Assembly: GCA_030154385.1 (NCBI GenBank)
Contig: JASKJZ010000207.1
Span: 1 to 5,262, forward strand
Length of the DNA: 5,262 bases
Origin: Clostridiales bacterium
GTDB taxonomy: Bacteria > Bacillota_A > Clostridia > Lachnospirales > Lachnospiraceae
Direction of reading: 5' to 3'
Shown here: positions 4,533 to 5,262 of the stretch, piece after piece
Layout of the letters: each line of letters opens with the position of its first letter
How positions within the stretch are numbered: position 1 is the stretch's first letter
Position numbers and translations under genes: made by a program
Notes under the pieces: generated by a model
Told to the model about the DNA's origin: nothing
Databases searched by the model: none
Seen by the model: only the letters and a program-made list of their open reading frames with translations

Positions 4533-5003
4533 ATGAACCAAATGAGAAAAATCATCAAAAAGGCAGCAGTCGTAACACTTACTTCTGCCATGGTTGTAAC
4601 AACGGTACCTGCAGTTGCACCGTTAGTACATGTAGGGGCAGCCGCTAAGACACAAATTGTGGTATCAAACAAGAGAACTGTTTTAGTTGCTGGAAGAACA
4701 TATTCCGTAAAGACAAAGGGAGCTACAGGCTTTAAGAGCAGCAATAAAAAGGTTGCTACGATTACAAAGGCTGGAAAGATTTCTCCAAAGAAAACTGGAT
4801 ATGTAAATATTACTGCAAAGGTGGACGGCAAGACTGTTACCACAAAGTTCCTTTGTGTATCCAAGACTGGATCTACCAGTTCTGAAGCAAAAGTGAAAAA
4901 GATGCCACCTAATAATCCCTCCCAACTTTTTTTTGGTGAAAAATGTGGAGAAAGTTTATGTTTACCGAAACTCAACCCAAAAAAATATGCACCGGCGTCA
5001 TAA
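4533..5003 (+). CDS. Secreted Big_2 (Ig-like) domain protein, native part ends near 4900; C-terminus chimeric
   Basis: The signal peptide is clear: positively charged MNQMRKIIKK, a hydrophobic core (~11-32) and a likely cleavage after GAAA (~38). Residues ~42-109 form one Big_2 domain ('GFKSSNKKVATITKAGKISP', then 'GYVNITAKV'). A Ser/Thr linker starts (~110-119). From about residue 124 the sequence ('MPPNNPSQLFF' onward, to the stop at 5003) is the antisense of a cdsA-like gene on the other strand and is not native protein. The real protein is probably much longer. Promoter and AGGAGG support the start. The domain resembles the C-terminal one of the protein at 1-951, so the two may be related surface proteins. 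The role in the cell envelope is unknown. Confidence 0.85.
   Translation: MNQMRKIIKKAAVVTLTSAMVVTTVPAVAPLVHVGAAAKTQIVVSNKRTVLVAGRTYSVKTKGATGFKSSNKKVATITKAGKISPKKTGYVNITAKVDGKTVTTKFLCVSKTGSTSSEAKVKKMPPNNPSQLFFGEKCGESLCLPKLNPKKYAPAS
4885..4904. other. Chimeric or rearrangement junction
   Basis: To the left, the plus strand reads a normal Big_2 secreted protein. To the right, the minus strand reads conserved CdsA sequence whose last conserved pair, Gly-Gly, is encoded at 4904-4909. Each reading frame stays open into the other's antisense and loses all family character. GC falls from ~43% to ~33% (hand counts). The break must lie at or left of 4904. Confidence 0.75.
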
Positions 5004-5262
5004 GCCCATACTGCAGTTAATGCTAAAATCGCCATCCCTGGTCCATAGTTCAAATGAATCAAATAAAAGTTTGAAAGAAAAAAAGATACGTAGATAATGC
5101 TTAAAGCAGAAGATTCTATAAACCTTTTTGTGTACGTTATCTCTTTAACTAAAAGCATAATTGAAAATACAGACGCTACAAAAGCTAAGAAAAATATTCC
5201 TTCACTTTCAAAAGGTAAAATTCCTCTATATTCAGCCTCCAAGGAGAATCCATATATAAGAC
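4904..5262 (-). CDS. cdsA: Phosphatidate cytidylyltransferase (CdsA) fragment, both ends missing
   Basis: CdsA makes CDP-diacylglycerol from phosphatidate and CTP in the membrane, the branch point of phospholipid synthesis. The fragment shows hydrophobic segments ('GIFFLAFVASVFSIMLLV', 'ALSIIYVSFFLSNFYLIHL', 'GMAILALTAVWAYDAGAYFF') and the diagnostic 'DAGAYFFGLSFGKHKLSP' followed by 'SPKKSWEGLLGG'. The frame is open to the window edge with no need for a start at 5242, so the N-terminus is outside. On the other side it stops abruptly at the junction: the C-terminal family signature (K-R/K-D...G-H-G-G..D-R-x-D) is absent, and the further open frame down to 4529 is only antisense of the Big_2 gene. 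Lower GC than its neighbour suggests another genome or region. About 119 residues of a usual ~270 are present. Confidence 0.85.

Noticed and set aside
4529..4903. Minus-strand continuation of the CdsA frame to give a ~237-aa protein
   Set aside because: Beyond the conserved Gly-Gly, the translation is simply the antisense of a well supported Big_2 gene with promoter, RBS and signal peptide.

Overview
The window looks like low-to-moderate GC Bacillota DNA, most likely class Clostridia and probably Lachnospiraceae. The evidence is strong AGGAGG-type ribosome binding sites, sigma-A-like promoters, lysine-rich secreted proteins with bacterial Ig-like (Big_2) domains, and phage-type XRE regulators. 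Taxonomy is inferred from style and not proven. The last ~360 bases look different: roughly 33% GC by hand count against ~43% just before, with an unrelated gene fragment on the other strand.

Layout. Positions 1-951 hold the 3' end of a large secreted surface protein, closed by a Rho-independent terminator. Next is a tightly overlapping three-gene operon (1063-2999): a stand-alone CheY-like receiver, a CheC-family CheY-phosphate phosphatase and a PAS-GGDEF diguanylate cyclase. Together they resemble a small soluble module joining phosphorelay-type signalling to cyclic-di-GMP synthesis, with no kinase or flagellar gene in view.

Positions 3000-4048 hold the most unusual content. A 152-bp highly folded element (three hairpins closed by terminal inverted repeats, giving a four-way-junction layout) lies directly after the cyclase stop codon. 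A diverged copy of exactly the same length lies in inverted orientation at 3787-3938. The two copies bracket an XRE regulator gene (3249-3629, minus strand) and its promoter/operator region. A partial third copy of one hairpin (3161-3216) and a 59-bp near-perfect palindrome (3218-3276) lie between copy 1 and the XRE gene; the palindrome forms that gene's last codons. A second, shorter XRE paralogue follows at 4049-4270 on the plus strand.

Positions 4271-4532 are AT-rich: one palindrome, one doubtful 28-codon ORF, and a clear promoter and RBS for a secreted Big_2 protein starting at 4533. That protein's natural sequence stops near 4885-4904, where the DNA switches abruptly to a minus-strand fragment of phosphatidate cytidylyltransferase (CdsA) running off the window. 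This junction is either an assembly or amplification chimera or a genuine rearrangement.

Working together: surface proteins flank a c-di-GMP signalling operon, which fits (by inference only) with control of surface or adhesion traits. The XRE pair and folded repeats look like an accessory insertion between these blocks.
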